A DNA stretch of 64,000 nt from Pontibacter sp. Tf4 (lineage in GTDB: Bacteria > Bacteroidota > Bacteroidia > Cytophagales > Hymenobacteraceae). Location: positions 1 to 64,000 of the forward strand of contig NZ_JACKZC010000004.1 in the NCBI RefSeq assembly GCF_014212495.1, read 5' to 3'. Shown piece after piece: positions 8,456 to 17,585 of the stretch. Every line of letters begins with the position of its first letter. Positions within the stretch are counted from its first letter, which is position 1. Both the position numbers and the translations under genes were made by a program. The notes under the pieces were generated by a model. That model did no database searches. It had not been told where the DNA came from and saw only the letters and a list, made by a program, of their open reading frames with translations.

Positions 8456-10702
8456 ATGGAAAATATTCTTTACGCGATTCCTGCTCTTGGACTGGCGGCC
8501 TTACTGTATACTTTTATACGGTCGGCGTGGGTAACGAAGCAACCGGCAGGCAACGAGCGCATGACGGAGATTGCGCGCCACATTGCGGATGGCGCTATGG
8601 CTTTCTTGAAAGCAGAGTACAAAGTGCTCTTCTATTTTGTAATAATTGCATGTATCTTTTTAGGCTACCTGGGTGCCACCGGCGATAACTCGCACTGGTC
8701 CATTGTGATAGCCTTTGTTATTGGTGCTGTTTTCTCGGCAACAGCCGGCTTTATAGGCATGCGCATTGCTACCAAAGCAAACGTGCGTACCGCCGAAGCA
8801 GCCCGTACCAGCCTTTCGCGTGCCCTTAATGTGTCGTTTGCCGGTGGTTCGGTAATGGGCATGGGCGTAGCCGGTTTAGCAGTGCTGGGTCTTGGTTCTC
8901 TGTTCATCGTGCTTTACTATACATTTGTGTACAGCACTGGTGCCAGCGTAAACGGCCACGAAATGGAAGTTGCCCTGGAAGTACTGACCGGTTTCTCGCT
9001 GGGTGCTGAAAGTATAGCCCTGTTTGCCCGTGTAGGCGGTGGTATCTATACCAAAGCTGCCGACGTGGGTGCTGACCTTGTAGGTAAAGTAGAAGCCGGT
9101 ATCCCGGAAGACGATCCACGTAACCCTGCAACTATAGCTGATAACGTAGGCGATAACGTAGGCGACGTAGCTGGTATGGGAGCCGACCTTTTTGGTTCTT
9201 ATGTAGCAACTATACTTGCCACGATGGTACTTGGCCGCGAGGTGATTGCTACAGATAATTTCGGCGGTTTGTCGCCGGTTATACTTCCAATGCTGATCGC
9301 TGGTCTGGGTATCGTATTCTCTCTGATAGGTATGCTGTTCATTCGTGTAAGCGAAGGCGGCGATGTGCAGGCTGCCCTTAACCGCGGTAACTGGATCTCT
9401 GTTATCCTGACAGCTATCGGCTCTTACTTTGTGATCCACTGGATGCTACCGGAGCAGATGAACCTGCGTAACTTCGATTTCTCGGCGCAGGATGTGTTCT
9501 GGGCGGTTATAGTTGGTCTGGTGGTTGGTACGTTAATGAGTATCATCACAGAGTACTATACCGCTATGGGCAAGAAGCCTGTGAACTCTATCGTACAGCA
9601 GTCCTCTACAGGCCACGCTACCAACATTATTGCGGGTATAGCGGTAGGGATGCACTCTACAGTATTGCCTATTATAGTTCTGGCAGCAGGTATCGTTTTA
9701 TCTTATGCAGCAGCAGGTTTATACGGTGTGGCTATCGCAGCTGCCGGTATGATGGCAACTACGGCTATGCAGCTGGCAATTGATGCCTTCGGTCCGATTG
9801 CCGATAACGCCGGTGGTATTGCTGAAATGAGTGAACTACCAAAAGAAGTACGTGGGCGCACCGATATCCTGGATGCGGTAGGTAACACAACAGCAGCAAC
9901 CGGTAAAGGCTTTGCTATTGCTTCTGCTGCCCTTACATCGCTTGCCCTTTTCGCCGCTTTCGTAGGTATTGCAGGCATCGATTCTATTGACCTTTACAAA
10001 GCGCCCGTTTTAGCTGGTCTGTTTATTGGTGCCATGATCCCGTTCATCTTCTCGGCGCTGGCCATTGCAGCGGTAGGTCGTGCTGCTATGGCGATGGTGC
10101 ACGAAGTACGTCGTCAGTTCCGAGAAATTCCGGGTATTATGGAAGGAACCGGTAAACCGGAGTACGAAAAATGTGTGGCGATCTCAACCAAAGCAGCTAT
10201 CCGCGAAATGATGTTGCCAGGTGCTATTGCACTTATCGTTCCACTTATAGTTGGTTTCGGCCTGAATGGTGTGTTCGAAGATACGCCTTCTGCTGAAATA
10301 CTGGGTGGCTTGCTGGCCGGTGTTACTGTGTCTGGTGTGCTGATGGCGATGTTCCAGTCTAACGCCGGTGGCGCCTGGGATAACGCTAAAAAATCGTTCG
10401 AAAAAGGGGTGATGATCAATGGTGTGATGGAGTATAAAGGTTCTGATCCGCACAAAGCATCTGTAACCGGAGATACCGTAGGCGATCCGTTCAAGGATAC
10501 TTCCGGTCCGTCTATGAACATCCTGATCAAGCTGATGTCGATCGTGTCGCTGGTAATAGCGCCGCATATTTCAACTGAGCAAACGCCGGATATACCCGAA
10601 GAGCTGAAACTGACGCCAGGTGAAGTGCGTGTAACGCCCGTGCCAGCGCAAACTATAAACCCTGAAAACACCGTAACTATAGCCGGCGTTGCAGCAAAGT
10701 AA
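8456..10702 (+). CDS. hppA: Membrane-bound ion-pumping pyrophosphatase
   Basis: The 748-residue polytopic protein couples pyrophosphate hydrolysis to export of H+ and/or Na+ across the cytoplasmic membrane. Diagnostic segments are DVGADLVGKVEAGIPEDD (residues about 203-220), the acidic DNVGDNVGDVAGMGADLFG active-site loop, and the C-terminal GDTVGDPFKDTSGPS. The sequence GNTTAATGKG has alanine at the position that separates K+-dependent from K+-independent enzymes (where lysine replaces K+), so it should be K+-dependent. A glutamate in GFSLGAESIALF lies in a transmembrane helix and could belong to the ion gate. Length and about sixteen hydrophobic segments are usual. The gene stands alone, with its own terminator. 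Confidence 0.95.
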   Translation: MENILYAIPALGLAALLYTFIRSAWVTKQPAGNERMTEIARHIADGAMAFLKAEYKVLFYFVIIACIFLGYLGATGDNSHWSIVIAFVIGAVFSATAGFIGMRIATKANVRTAEAARTSLSRALNVSFAGGSVMGMGVAGLAVLGLGSLFIVLYYTFVYSTGASVNGHEMEVALEVLTGFSLGAESIALFARVGGGIYTKAADVGADLVGKVEAGIPEDDPRNPATIADNVGDNVGDVAGMGADLFGSYVATILATMVLGREVIATDNFGGLSPVILPMLIAGLGIVFSLIGMLFIRVSEGGDVQAALNRGNWISVILTAIGSYFVIHWMLPEQMNLRNFDFSAQDVFWAVIVGLVVGTLMSIITEYYTAMGKKPVNSIVQQSSTGHATNIIAGIAVGMHSTVLPIIVLAAGIVLSYAAAGLYGVAIAAAGMMATTAMQLAIDAFGPIADNAGGIAEMSELPKEVRGRTDILDAVGNTTAATGKGFAIASAALTSLALFAAFVGIAGIDSIDLYKAPVLAGLFIGAMIPFIFSALAIAAVGRAAMAMVHEVRRQFREIPGIMEGTGKPEYEKCVAISTKAAIREMMLPGAIALIVPLIVGFGLNGVFEDTPSAEILGGLLAGVTVSGVLMAMFQSNAGGAWDNAKKSFEKGVMINGVMEYKGSDPHKASVTGDTVGDPFKDTSGPSMNILIKLMSIVSLVIAPHISTEQTPDIPEELKLTPGEVRVTPVPAQTINPENTVTIAGVAAK

Positions 10703-10727
10703 CCCAACTATAGTTTACAAGTATAAA

Positions 10728-10757
10728 GAAGCCCGGCGCAATCGTCGGGCTTCTTTT
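10728..10757 (+). terminator. Rho-independent terminator of hppA
   Basis: GAAGCCCG and CGGGCTTC pair around a ten-base loop and are followed by a run of seven T. It lies 25 bases after the stop. Confidence 0.88.
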
Positions 10758-10777
10758 TTTATCAAAACCTAAAATGC

Positions 10778-10785
10778 TACCTTTG
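10778..10785 (+). promoter_or_regulatory. Putative -7 element (TACCTTTG) for hpt
   Basis: TACCTTTG matches TAnnTTTG, 23 bases before the hpt start and directly after the hppA terminator. Confidence 0.55.
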
Positions 10786-10808
10786 TACAAGTCACCAATA
10801 CCCGAACT

Positions 10809-11351
10809 ATGAACCCCCGGACCATTACGCTGCACGACTGCGACTTTAGCACTTACCTGTACGAAGAAGAAATAATTGCCCGTATCAGCATGCTGGCCGA
10901 GCAGATAGACAAGGATTATGAAGGTAAAAACCCGCTTTTCCTGGCTGTGCTCAACGGTTCGTTCATGTTTGCCGCCGACCTGATGAAACGCGTAACCATA
11001 CCCTGCGAGATCGCCTTTATCCGGCTATCGTCTTACCAGGATATGAACAGCACTGGCAAGGTGAGGGAAGTACTGGGGTTGACAGAAGACGTGCAGGGCC
11101 GCCACATTGTGGTGCTGGAAGATATCGTGGATACCGGTCATACCGTGCATAACCTGATCAACCAGCTCCAGGCAAAAGGCCCGGCATCGGTAGAGGTAGC
11201 CTCGCTGTTGTTAAAACCGGACTGCCTGCAGCATCAGTTGAATGTAAAGTATGTAGCCAAAGCCATTCCGAATGATTTTGTGGTGGGCTACGGGCTGGAC
11301 TACAATGGCCTGGGCCGCAACCTGCGCGATATCTACAAGATCGTGTCTTAA
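10809..11351 (+). CDS. hpt: Hypoxanthine phosphoribosyltransferase
   Basis: The 180-residue cytoplasmic enzyme salvages hypoxanthine (and usually guanine) by transferring phosphoribose from PRPP. The PRPP-binding motif VVLEDIVDTGHT is near residue 99, the flexible-loop SSYQDMNSTGK segment near residue 76, and the base-binding DFVVGYGLDYN near residue 158. Length is typical. It is followed by adk, another purine-nucleotide gene, but a separate promoter-like element precedes adk. Confidence 0.93.
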   Translation: MNPRTITLHDCDFSTYLYEEEIIARISMLAEQIDKDYEGKNPLFLAVLNGSFMFAADLMKRVTIPCEIAFIRLSSYQDMNSTGKVREVLGLTEDVQGRHIVVLEDIVDTGHTVHNLINQLQAKGPASVEVASLLLKPDCLQHQLNVKYVAKAIPNDFVVGYGLDYNGLGRNLRDIYKIVS

Positions 11352-11436
11352 AAGATTTATACTTAATAAATTATAGTCGCAGCGGGTTGGAGTGAAGCGC
11401 TGTCTAAAAAAATAAGCACTTCAGGAATATTATACC

Positions 11437-11444
11437 TATTTTTG
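11437..11444 (+). promoter_or_regulatory. Putative -7 element (TATTTTTG) for adk-obg
   Basis: TATTTTTG matches TAnnTTTG 21 bases before the adk ATG. Confidence 0.55.
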
Positions 11445-11465
11445 CTTTTTACTATAAACTAAGAT

Positions 11466-12068
11466 ATGCTTAACATCGTTTTGTTCGGTCCTCCAGGTGC
11501 TGGAAAAGGCACGCAAAGTCAGAAGCTGATCGATAAATATAACCTGATCCATTTATCTACCGGCGACCTGTTGCGCTCTGAGATTGCAGCAGGCACTGAA
11601 CTGGGCCTGAAAGCCAAATCCCTGATGGATAATGGCCTGCTGGTTCCGGATGAAGTTGTGATCGGGATGATCTCTAACAAAGTACAGGAAAACAGAACTG
11701 CCGGCGGCTTTATATTCGATGGTTTTCCGCGCACTGTGCCTCAGGCGCAAGGGCTGGATAAACTGTTGTTAGAGCACGGTACCGAGATCTCCTGCATGAT
11801 CGCCCTGAAAGTAGACGACGAAGAGCTGACCAAGCGTTTGCTGCTGCGTGGTAAAACATCAGGCCGCCCCGACGACCAGAACGAAGAACTGATCCGTAAG
11901 CGTGTGGAGGAATATAATACCAAAACCACCCCGGTGGCGGACTATTATTCCGGACAGGGTAAGTATTTTGCAGTAGATGGCATTGGCGAGATCGACGAGA
12001 TCTTTAGCGATATCTGCCGTCAGATAGATTCTCTGAAAGCGGAGAAAGAGAAGAAAGAAGAAAATTAA
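11466..12068 (+). CDS. adk: Adenylate kinase
   Basis: The 200-residue enzyme interconverts ATP + AMP and 2 ADP. The P-loop GPPGAGKGTQ is at residues 8-17, the AMP-binding HLSTGDLLR near residue 34, and FDGFPRT near residue 84. The LID is short, without the Cys4 zinc-binding insertion, so this is the short (non-zinc) form. Its lysine/glutamate-rich C-terminus is ordinary for this phylum. obg follows after 36 bases, likely in the same transcript. Confidence 0.96.
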   Translation: MLNIVLFGPPGAGKGTQSQKLIDKYNLIHLSTGDLLRSEIAAGTELGLKAKSLMDNGLLVPDEVVIGMISNKVQENRTAGGFIFDGFPRTVPQAQGLDKLLLEHGTEISCMIALKVDDEELTKRLLLRGKTSGRPDDQNEELIRKRVEEYNTKTTPVADYYSGQGKYFAVDGIGEIDEIFSDICRQIDSLKAEKEKKEEN

Positions 12069-12104
12069 CATTTTACAGCGCCTGCGCGCGCAGGAATACC
12101 AGAT

Positions 12105-13097
12105 TTGGCATCATCCAACTTTATAGATTACGTTAAAATATGCTCGCGCTCCGGACACGGCGGCGGCGGCTCTGCACACCTGCACCGCGATAAAAAAACG
12201 GCAAAAGGTGGGCCTGATGGTGGCGATGGTGGTCGTGGCGGCCATGTTATACTGAAAGGCAACTCTCAACTATGGACGCTGCTGCACCTGCAGTACCGCA
12301 AGCACGTAATTGCCGAAAACGGCCATAACGGTGGGCCAAGCCACTCAACAGGCGCCCAGGGCGAAGACCAGGTACTGGAAGTGCCGCTCGGGACAGTTGC
12401 TAAAAACGCCGAGACCGGCGAAATAATGTGCGAGATAACCGAAGACGGCCAGGAAATAATTCTTACGCCCGGTGGCCGTGGCGGACTTGGGAACGCGCAT
12501 TTTAAATCGCCAACCAACCAGACACCACGCTATGCACAGCCCGGCGAAGAAGGCCGCGAAGAATGGGTGATCCTGGAGCTTAAACTGCTGGCCGATGTTG
12601 GTCTGGTAGGCTTCCCGAATGCCGGCAAATCTACGTTGCTTTCTGTAGTTTCGGCAGCGAAGCCTAAAATTGCCAATTATCCTTTCACTACGTTAGAGCC
12701 TAACCTGGGTGTAGTTGCTTACCGCGATTACCGCTCTTTTGTGATGGCCGACATACCGGGTATCATAGAGGGTGCCTCGGAAGGAAAAGGGCTTGGTCTG
12801 CGCTTTTTGCGCCATATAGAGCGGAACTCCATGCTGCTGTTTATGGTTTCCTGTGAGAGCGCCGACATTGCGGAGGAATATAAGATCCTGCTGCACGAGC
12901 TGGAAACCTATAACCCGGAGCTGCTGGACAAAAAGCGCATTCTGGCAATCACAAAATCTGATATGCTGGACGAAGAACTGGAGAATGAGATGCTGAAAAC
13001 ACTTCCTCCTGATCTTCCGACCGTGTTCATCTCCAGCATAACCGGTAAAAACATTACGCAACTAAAAGATATGATCTGGAACGCTCTGAACAGCTAA
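12105..13097 (+). CDS. obg: GTPase Obg, started by TTG
   Basis: The 330-residue protein has the glycine-rich N-terminal Obg fold ([24 protein letters not shown]) followed by a G domain with GFPNAGKST near residue 166, the DIPGIIEGA switch region and a TKSDM guanine-specificity motif. It binds the 50S ribosomal subunit and participates in ribosome assembly and stress control. There is no ATG near the conserved N-terminus; the family-typical [11 protein letters not shown] is preceded directly by TTG at 12105, with AGGA about ten bases upstream, so TTG is taken as the start. No third (OCT) domain is present, which is normal in this phylum. Confidence 0.95.
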   Translation: MASSNFIDYVKICSRSGHGGGGSAHLHRDKKTAKGGPDGGDGGRGGHVILKGNSQLWTLLHLQYRKHVIAENGHNGGPSHSTGAQGEDQVLEVPLGTVAKNAETGEIMCEITEDGQEIILTPGGRGGLGNAHFKSPTNQTPRYAQPGEEGREEWVILELKLLADVGLVGFPNAGKSTLLSVVSAAKPKIANYPFTTLEPNLGVVAYRDYRSFVMADIPGIIEGASEGKGLGLRFLRHIERNSMLLFMVSCESADIAEEYKILLHELETYNPELLDKKRILAITKSDMLDEELENEMLKTLPPDLPTVFISSITGKNITQLKDMIWNALNS

Positions 13098-13123
13098 GCC
13101 AGTTATCTACAACTATAGTTACA

Positions 13124-13162
13124 GATCGGTAGAGGCTCTCAGGCTATCTACCGATTTTTTTT
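13124..13162 (+). terminator. Rho-independent terminator of adk-obg
   Basis: ATCGGTAGA and TCTACCGAT form the stem, followed by eight T. An exact AACTATAGTT lies directly upstream at 13111-13120. Confidence 0.88.
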
Positions 13163-13182
13163 AACGCCTGCGGCTTAAATTT

Positions 13183-13258
13183 TGAATGACTGACTTGTGA
13201 ATAATCGAATATGAACTATAGGATTCAATTATTCAGTTATTCAATCATTCAGAATTAT
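13183..13258. repeat. Inverted pair of 8-nt minisatellites
   Basis: The right half is four near-identical octamers (ATTCAATT, ATTCAGTT, ATTCAATC, ATTCAG). The left half has the complementary TTGAATGACTG and GAATAATCGAAT. The two could fold into a long AT-rich hairpin. See the similar pairs at 31893, 33363 and 41723. Confidence 0.55.
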
Positions 13259-13261
13259 AAA

Positions 13262-13294
13262 GTGCCATTCTGGCACGCTTGCCGGTTTGGCAAG
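13262..13294. promoter_or_regulatory. Two adjacent inverted repeats upstream of grpE-dnaJ (possible operator)
   Basis: GTGCC-attct-GGCAC (13262-13276) and CTTGCC-ggttt-GGCAAG (13278-13294) are separated by one base and end 50 bases before the grpE ATG. Both have five-base spacers and share the GCC/GGC core, as expected for two sites of one dimeric regulator. It is not the CIRCE element of HrcA. A heat-shock role is inferred only from position. Confidence 0.4.
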
Positions 13295-13344
13295 GGAATT
13301 GAAAAGACAAGATAGACCTATTCATCTAACTTTTTTAAGGCATT

Positions 13345-13917
13345 ATGTCAGATAAAGATATTAAAAAAGAACAGGAGCACGAGGAATTGCAAGAGAACAC
13401 TGCCAGTGCTGAAACGGAAGAAAACCTGAACCAGGTTGACGAAACCGAAGAATCCGGAACTGAAAAACAGGAAAACGGCGCATCTGCAGAGTTGGCAGAA
13501 ATGAAAGATAAGTACATCAGGCTGATGGCGGAGTTTGAAAACTTCAGACGTCGTACGGCCAAGGAGCGCCTGGAGCTGATTAAAACAGCCAACGAAGACC
13601 TGATGACTGAACTGCTGCCCGTGCTTGATGACATGGAGCGTGCGCGCCAGTCGATGGAAGAAACCAAAGAGGTGGATGCGTTGTTGCAAGGCCTGGAACT
13701 GGTGTTCCATAAACTGAGACAAGTAACACAACAGAAAGGTTTACAGCCGATGGGTACCAAAGCAGGCGATACGTTTGATGCGGATATGCACGAGGCTGTT
13801 ACCCAGACACCGGCCCCGTCTGATGAGCTGAAAGGCAAGATTGTGGACGTGATCGAGAAAGGGTACACATTGAACGACAAGGTGATACGTTTCGCTAAAG
13901 TTGTAATAGGAGCGTAA
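13345..13917 (+). CDS. grpE: Nucleotide exchange factor GrpE
   Basis: The 190-residue protein has an acidic, disordered N-terminus, a long coiled coil through residues 50-110 ([20 protein letters not shown]), and a C-terminal beta domain ending with the [16 protein letters not shown] signature. It releases ADP from DnaK during protein folding. dnaJ follows after four bases in the same operon; dnaK is not in the window. Two inverted repeats lie upstream and may mediate heat-shock control. Confidence 0.95.
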   Translation: MSDKDIKKEQEHEELQENTASAETEENLNQVDETEESGTEKQENGASAELAEMKDKYIRLMAEFENFRRRTAKERLELIKTANEDLMTELLPVLDDMERARQSMEETKEVDALLQGLELVFHKLRQVTQQKGLQPMGTKAGDTFDADMHEAVTQTPAPSDELKGKIVDVIEKGYTLNDKVIRFAKVVIGA

Positions 13918-13921
13918 GCAA

Positions 13922-15064
13922 ATGGCTAAGAGAGATTATTATGAGGTGCTGGAGGTAAGCAAGGGGGCCAGTCAGGAGGAAATAAAGAAAGCTTACCGGA
14001 AGTTAGCCATCAAGTACCACCCGGATAAAAACCCGGATGACCATACCGCTGAAGAAAAGTTTAAGGAAGCTGCAGAAGCCTACGAGGTGCTGAGCGACCA
14101 GCAAAAACGCCAGCGTTACGACCAGTTCGGCCATCAGGGTATGAACGGCGGCTTTGGCGGTGGCGGCATGAACATGGAAGATATCTTCTCTCAATTCGGG
14201 GATATCTTTGGTGGTGGCAGCCCCTTCGAGAGCTTTTTTGGTGGTGGTCGCTCAGGTGGCGGACGTCGTCAGCGCAAAGGCAGCAACCTGCGCATAAAGC
14301 TTAAGCTGAACCTGGAAGAAATTGCTAACGGCGTTGAGAAGAAGATAAAAGTAAAACGCTACGTAGCGTGCAGTACCTGTGGTGGTAACGGTGCCAAAAA
14401 CGGAACCGACATGCAGACCTGTAACTCGTGCCAGGGCTCGGGCCAGGTGCGCAAGGTAGTAAATACCATGCTGGGCCAGATGGTGAGCACGGCTACCTGC
14501 CCTACCTGTAACGGCGAAGGCCGCATTGTAACCAGAGGTTGCGAGGTGTGCCAGGGTAGCGGACGTGAATTGCAGGAAGAAGTGATTACGATAAACGTAC
14601 CGGCCGGTGTAATGGATGGCATGCAGCTATCGATGAGCGGAAAAGGAAACGTGCCGGAGCGCGGTGGTATAGCCGGCGACCTGCTGATCCAGATCGAGGA
14701 AGAAGCGCACCCAACCCTGAAGCGCGACGGCAATAACGTGATCTTTGACCAGTACATCAGCTTTATGGATGCTGCCCTTGGTGCCGATATCGAAGTGCCA
14801 ACTATAGGTGGCAAAGTAAAAGTGAACATCAAGCCAGGTACACAAAGCGGCGAGATCTTCAGACTGCGTGGCAAAGGTATCAAAGACATTAACGGTTATG
14901 GCAAAGGCGATCAGCTGATCCATATCAACGTCTGGACACCGAAGAACCTGAACACTGAGGAAAGAGCGATGCTGGAACGCCTGCGCGAATCTGATAACTT
15001 TGCGCCACACCCGGGCAAAAACGAAAAAGGCTTCTTCGAGAAAGTAAAAGACTACTTTCAGTAA
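13922..15064 (+). CDS. dnaJ: Chaperone DnaJ (type A)
   Basis: The 380-residue co-chaperone has an N-terminal J domain with His33-Pro34-Asp35, a Gly/Phe-rich linker ([11 protein letters not shown] and following), and four zinc-binding CxxCxGxG repeats ([32 protein letters not shown]) between about residues 148 and 205, then two substrate-binding beta domains. It stimulates DnaK ATPase and delivers unfolded clients. It is co-transcribed with grpE. All expected motifs are intact. Confidence 0.97.
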   Translation: MAKRDYYEVLEVSKGASQEEIKKAYRKLAIKYHPDKNPDDHTAEEKFKEAAEAYEVLSDQQKRQRYDQFGHQGMNGGFGGGGMNMEDIFSQFGDIFGGGSPFESFFGGGRSGGGRRQRKGSNLRIKLKLNLEEIANGVEKKIKVKRYVACSTCGGNGAKNGTDMQTCNSCQGSGQVRKVVNTMLGQMVSTATCPTCNGEGRIVTRGCEVCQGSGRELQEEVITINVPAGVMDGMQLSMSGKGNVPERGGIAGDLLIQIEEEAHPTLKRDGNNVIFDQYISFMDAALGADIEVPTIGGKVKVNIKPGTQSGEIFRLRGKGIKDINGYGKGDQLIHINVWTPKNLNTEERAMLERLRESDNFAPHPGKNEKGFFEKVKDYFQ

Positions 15065-15086
15065 ACGATAAAAGCATAAACTATAG

Positions 15087-15120
15087 AAAGCCGGTTCTTC
15101 AGCAGAAGGACCGGCTTTTT
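15087..15120 (+). terminator. Rho-independent terminator of grpE-dnaJ
   Basis: AAAGCCGGT and ACCGGCTTT pair and are followed by TTGTTTT. A CTATAG lies immediately upstream. Confidence 0.85.
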
Positions 15121-15201
15121 GTTTTAAGCCTGCAACTATAGTTACTTCATCCGGCTATAGTTATAGTTTGTCGAAAAGTATAGTATAAAACACATATAGT
15201 G

Positions 15202-15232
15202 TTGCCGTTCTGAGCGGATAAAGCTATTTTTG
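15202..15232 (+). promoter_or_regulatory. Bacteroidota-type promoter for the ABC exporter operon
   Basis: TTG at 15202-15204, a 20-base spacer, and TATTTTTG at 15225-15232 fit the phylum consensus. The predicted RNA start leaves a leader of only about 18 nt before the TTG start codon at 15256. Confidence 0.7.
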
Positions 15233-15255
15233 ATTACAACAAATGGTTTTCAGCT

Positions 15256-16167
15256 TTGAGCATTTTAAAGATAGATAGCGTTTCGAAACGCTATGCCAAC
15301 CATACTGCCCTCGATAATGTAAGCTTTTCGATTCCGGCTGGCTGTATTTTTGGCTTACTTGGCCCGAACGGTGCCGGTAAAACTTCCCTCATCCGCATTA
15401 TAACCCAGATAACCGGAGCCGACGAAGGCGAGATCTACTTCCGGGGTGAGCGCCTGAAACCCGACCACATAAAGGACATGGGCTACCTGCCGGAAGAGCG
15501 CGGCCTTTACAAAAAAATGAAGGTAGGGGAGCAGCTGCTGTACTTAGCGCAGCTCAAGGGGCTGTCTAAAACAGATGCCACGGCCCGCATTAAAGGCTGG
15601 ATAGACAGGCTGGAGATACGCGAGTGGCTGGATAAGAACATCGAAGACCTGTCGAAGGGGATGCAGCAGAAAGTACAGTTTATTGCGACCGTACTGCACG
15701 AACCGGCCCTTATTATTCTGGATGAACCTTTCTCTGGTTTCGACCCGATCAACGCCAACCTGATAAAAGACGAGATACTGCGCCTGCGCGATAATGGGGC
15801 TACGATCATTTTCTCGACGCACCGCATGGAGTCGGTAGAAGAGCTTTGCGATAACATTGCCCTGATCAACCGCTCTAAAAAAGTGCTGGACGGGCCGGTA
15901 CGCGAAATCAAAGATGCTTATAAAACCGACACATTTCAGGTGATCGGCAACGGCCATCTGCTCATTACCTCTCCGGATTTTGAAGTGCTGGAGCAACACG
16001 AGAACCACGGTGTTTTCAGGGCAAACGTAAAACTACTGAACGGCACCAAGCCAAACGATCTGTTACGCTATCTGATAGAAAGGGTAGAAATTCACTCTTT
16101 TGTGGAACTGGTACCAAGCATAAACGACATTTTTATCCGTAAAGTAAAAGAAACACACCATGCATAA
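15256..16167 (+). CDS. ABC transporter ATP-binding protein, TTG start
   Basis: The 303-residue ATPase has a Walker A GPNGAGKTS near residue 37, an ABC signature LSKGMQQK near residue 132, Walker B LIILDEPFSGF and an H-loop STHRM. A C-terminal extension after residue 220 is as in DrrA/NatA-type exporters. No in-frame ATG precedes the conserved SILKIDSVSKRY, so the TTG at 15256 is taken as the start. The stop overlaps the permease gene by eight bases. Together they probably form an ABC-2 exporter in the cytoplasmic membrane; NatAB-like sodium extrusion is one possibility but the substrate is not evident. Confidence 0.9.
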   Translation: MSILKIDSVSKRYANHTALDNVSFSIPAGCIFGLLGPNGAGKTSLIRIITQITGADEGEIYFRGERLKPDHIKDMGYLPEERGLYKKMKVGEQLLYLAQLKGLSKTDATARIKGWIDRLEIREWLDKNIEDLSKGMQQKVQFIATVLHEPALIILDEPFSGFDPINANLIKDEILRLRDNGATIIFSTHRMESVEELCDNIALINRSKKVLDGPVREIKDAYKTDTFQVIGNGHLLITSPDFEVLEQHENHGVFRANVKLLNGTKPNDLLRYLIERVEIHSFVELVPSINDIFIRKVKETHHA

Positions 16168-17521
16168 AATCTGGCTTATTATACAGCGCGAGTACCTGAC
16201 GCGGGTGCGCAAAAAAAGCTTCATCATCATGACGCTGTTAACGCCACTGCTGCTGGCTACCTTCATGATTCTGCCTGGTCTGTTAATTACCATGTCGGGG
16301 GAAGAGGAGACGGTAATGGTGCTGGACGAAAGCGGCCTGTTTGAAGGCAAGCTGGAAGACAAAAAAGACCTGAGATTCGTGCCGCTGTCCGGTAGTCTGG
16401 AGCAGGCTAAAACCGTGTACCAGGAAACCGACAACACCGCACTGCTTTACATCCCGAAAATTTCTATCGATGACCCAAAGGGCATAACGGTGTATGGCAA
16501 GAAGAACACAAGCCTTCAAACCCAGATACGCCTGGAAGAAGCCCTTGAAAAAGAGATCGAGAATCAACGTTTCCTGGCATCCGGACTGAACCGTGAGACG
16601 CTTAAAAAAGTAGAAGCCAACATTAAACTGAATACCATTAACCTGAGCGACGAAGGCGAGAAAGATAACAACGCCATCATCACCTCAGCGGCAGGTGTGG
16701 TAGCAGCCATCATCATTTACTTCTTTATCTTTTTGTATGGCGTACAGATCATGCGCGGCGTGATCGAAGAGAAAACAAACCGTATTGTGGAGGTGATCAT
16801 TTCGTCAGTAAAGCCATTCCAGCTGATGATGGGTAAGATCATAGGTATCGCGGCGGTTGGTCTGACGCAGTTCCTGCTTTGGATCATCCTTTCATTTGTA
16901 GCGGTTACAGCCGTGTCGGCAGCGTTTGGCATTGATGCGGCCCCAAGCCCGATGGAGCAATACCAGGCCGGCAGAGTAGCTGCTGAAGGCGAAAGCATTG
17001 AAAACCTGGAGCAGGAAACCCCCGAAGAAGCTGCCGCCAACAGCGATGAGTTTGCCAACACGATACAAGACGTAACGGAGAGCTTTGCTAACCTGCCGCT
17101 GCTGCTTATACTGGGCTGCTTCCTGTTCTATTTCTTAGGCGGATACCTGTTGTATGGCTCGCTGTTCGGGGCTATTGGTGCTGCCGTTGATAACGAGACC
17201 GATACGCAACAGTTCATGATGCCGATCACTATTCCACTGGTCATTTCCTTCATCATGTCTTACTCAGTGGTGCTGAAAAACCCTGACGGAGCCGTAGCAT
17301 TCTGGATGTCGATCATTCCGTTTACATCGCCTATCGTGATGATGGTGCGTGTGCCGTTTGGCGTGCCGGCCTGGGAGTTAGCCTTATCGATGGCGCTGCT
17401 GGTACTTGGTTTCATCTTCACTACCTGGATCGCGGCGCGTATTTACCGAGTAGGTATCCTGATGTATGGCAAAAAGATAAACTATAAAGAACTCTCGAAG
17501 TGGTTGTTCTACAGAGTGTAA
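16160..17521 (+). CDS. ABC-2 type (NatB-like) permease
   Basis: The 453-residue membrane protein has one N-terminal transmembrane helix (about residues 20-42), a large extracytoplasmic domain of roughly 150 residues, and a cluster of five to six helices from about residue 175, with the ABC-2 segment EEKTNRIVEVIISSVKPFQLMMGK (two parts: EEKTNRIVEVIISS and KPFQLMMGK). An acidic Glu-rich insertion of about 45 residues lies between helices near residue 260-300. It pairs with the overlapping ATPase gene upstream. Substrate unknown. Confidence 0.88.
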   Translation: MHKIWLIIQREYLTRVRKKSFIIMTLLTPLLLATFMILPGLLITMSGEEETVMVLDESGLFEGKLEDKKDLRFVPLSGSLEQAKTVYQETDNTALLYIPKISIDDPKGITVYGKKNTSLQTQIRLEEALEKEIENQRFLASGLNRETLKKVEANIKLNTINLSDEGEKDNNAIITSAAGVVAAIIIYFFIFLYGVQIMRGVIEEKTNRIVEVIISSVKPFQLMMGKIIGIAAVGLTQFLLWIILSFVAVTAVSAAFGIDAAPSPMEQYQAGRVAAEGESIENLEQETPEEAAANSDEFANTIQDVTESFANLPLLLILGCFLFYFLGGYLLYGSLFGAIGAAVDNETDTQQFMMPITIPLVISFIMSYSVVLKNPDGAVAFWMSIIPFTSPIVMMVRVPFGVPAWELALSMALLVLGFIFTTWIAARIYRVGILMYGKKINYKELSKWLFYRV

Positions 17522-17541
17522 ACTATAGCTGAAAGTATAGG

Positions 17542-17572
17542 GAGCCGGTGCAGCAATGTACCGGCTCTTTTT
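17542..17572 (+). terminator. Rho-independent terminator of the ABC operon
   Basis: GAGCCGGT and ACCGGCTC pair around a ten-base loop, followed by TTTTTG. Confidence 0.82.
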
Positions 17573-17585
17573 GTATATTAGATAT

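Noticed and set aside
8876..9439. Minus-strand ORF of 187 codons inside hppA
   Set aside because: It is antisense to highly conserved pyrophosphatase motifs and has Tyr/Thr/Ser-heavy shadow composition.
13262..13294. Sigma-54 promoter in front of grpE
   Set aside because: TGGCACG is present but TTGC follows after one base instead of four.
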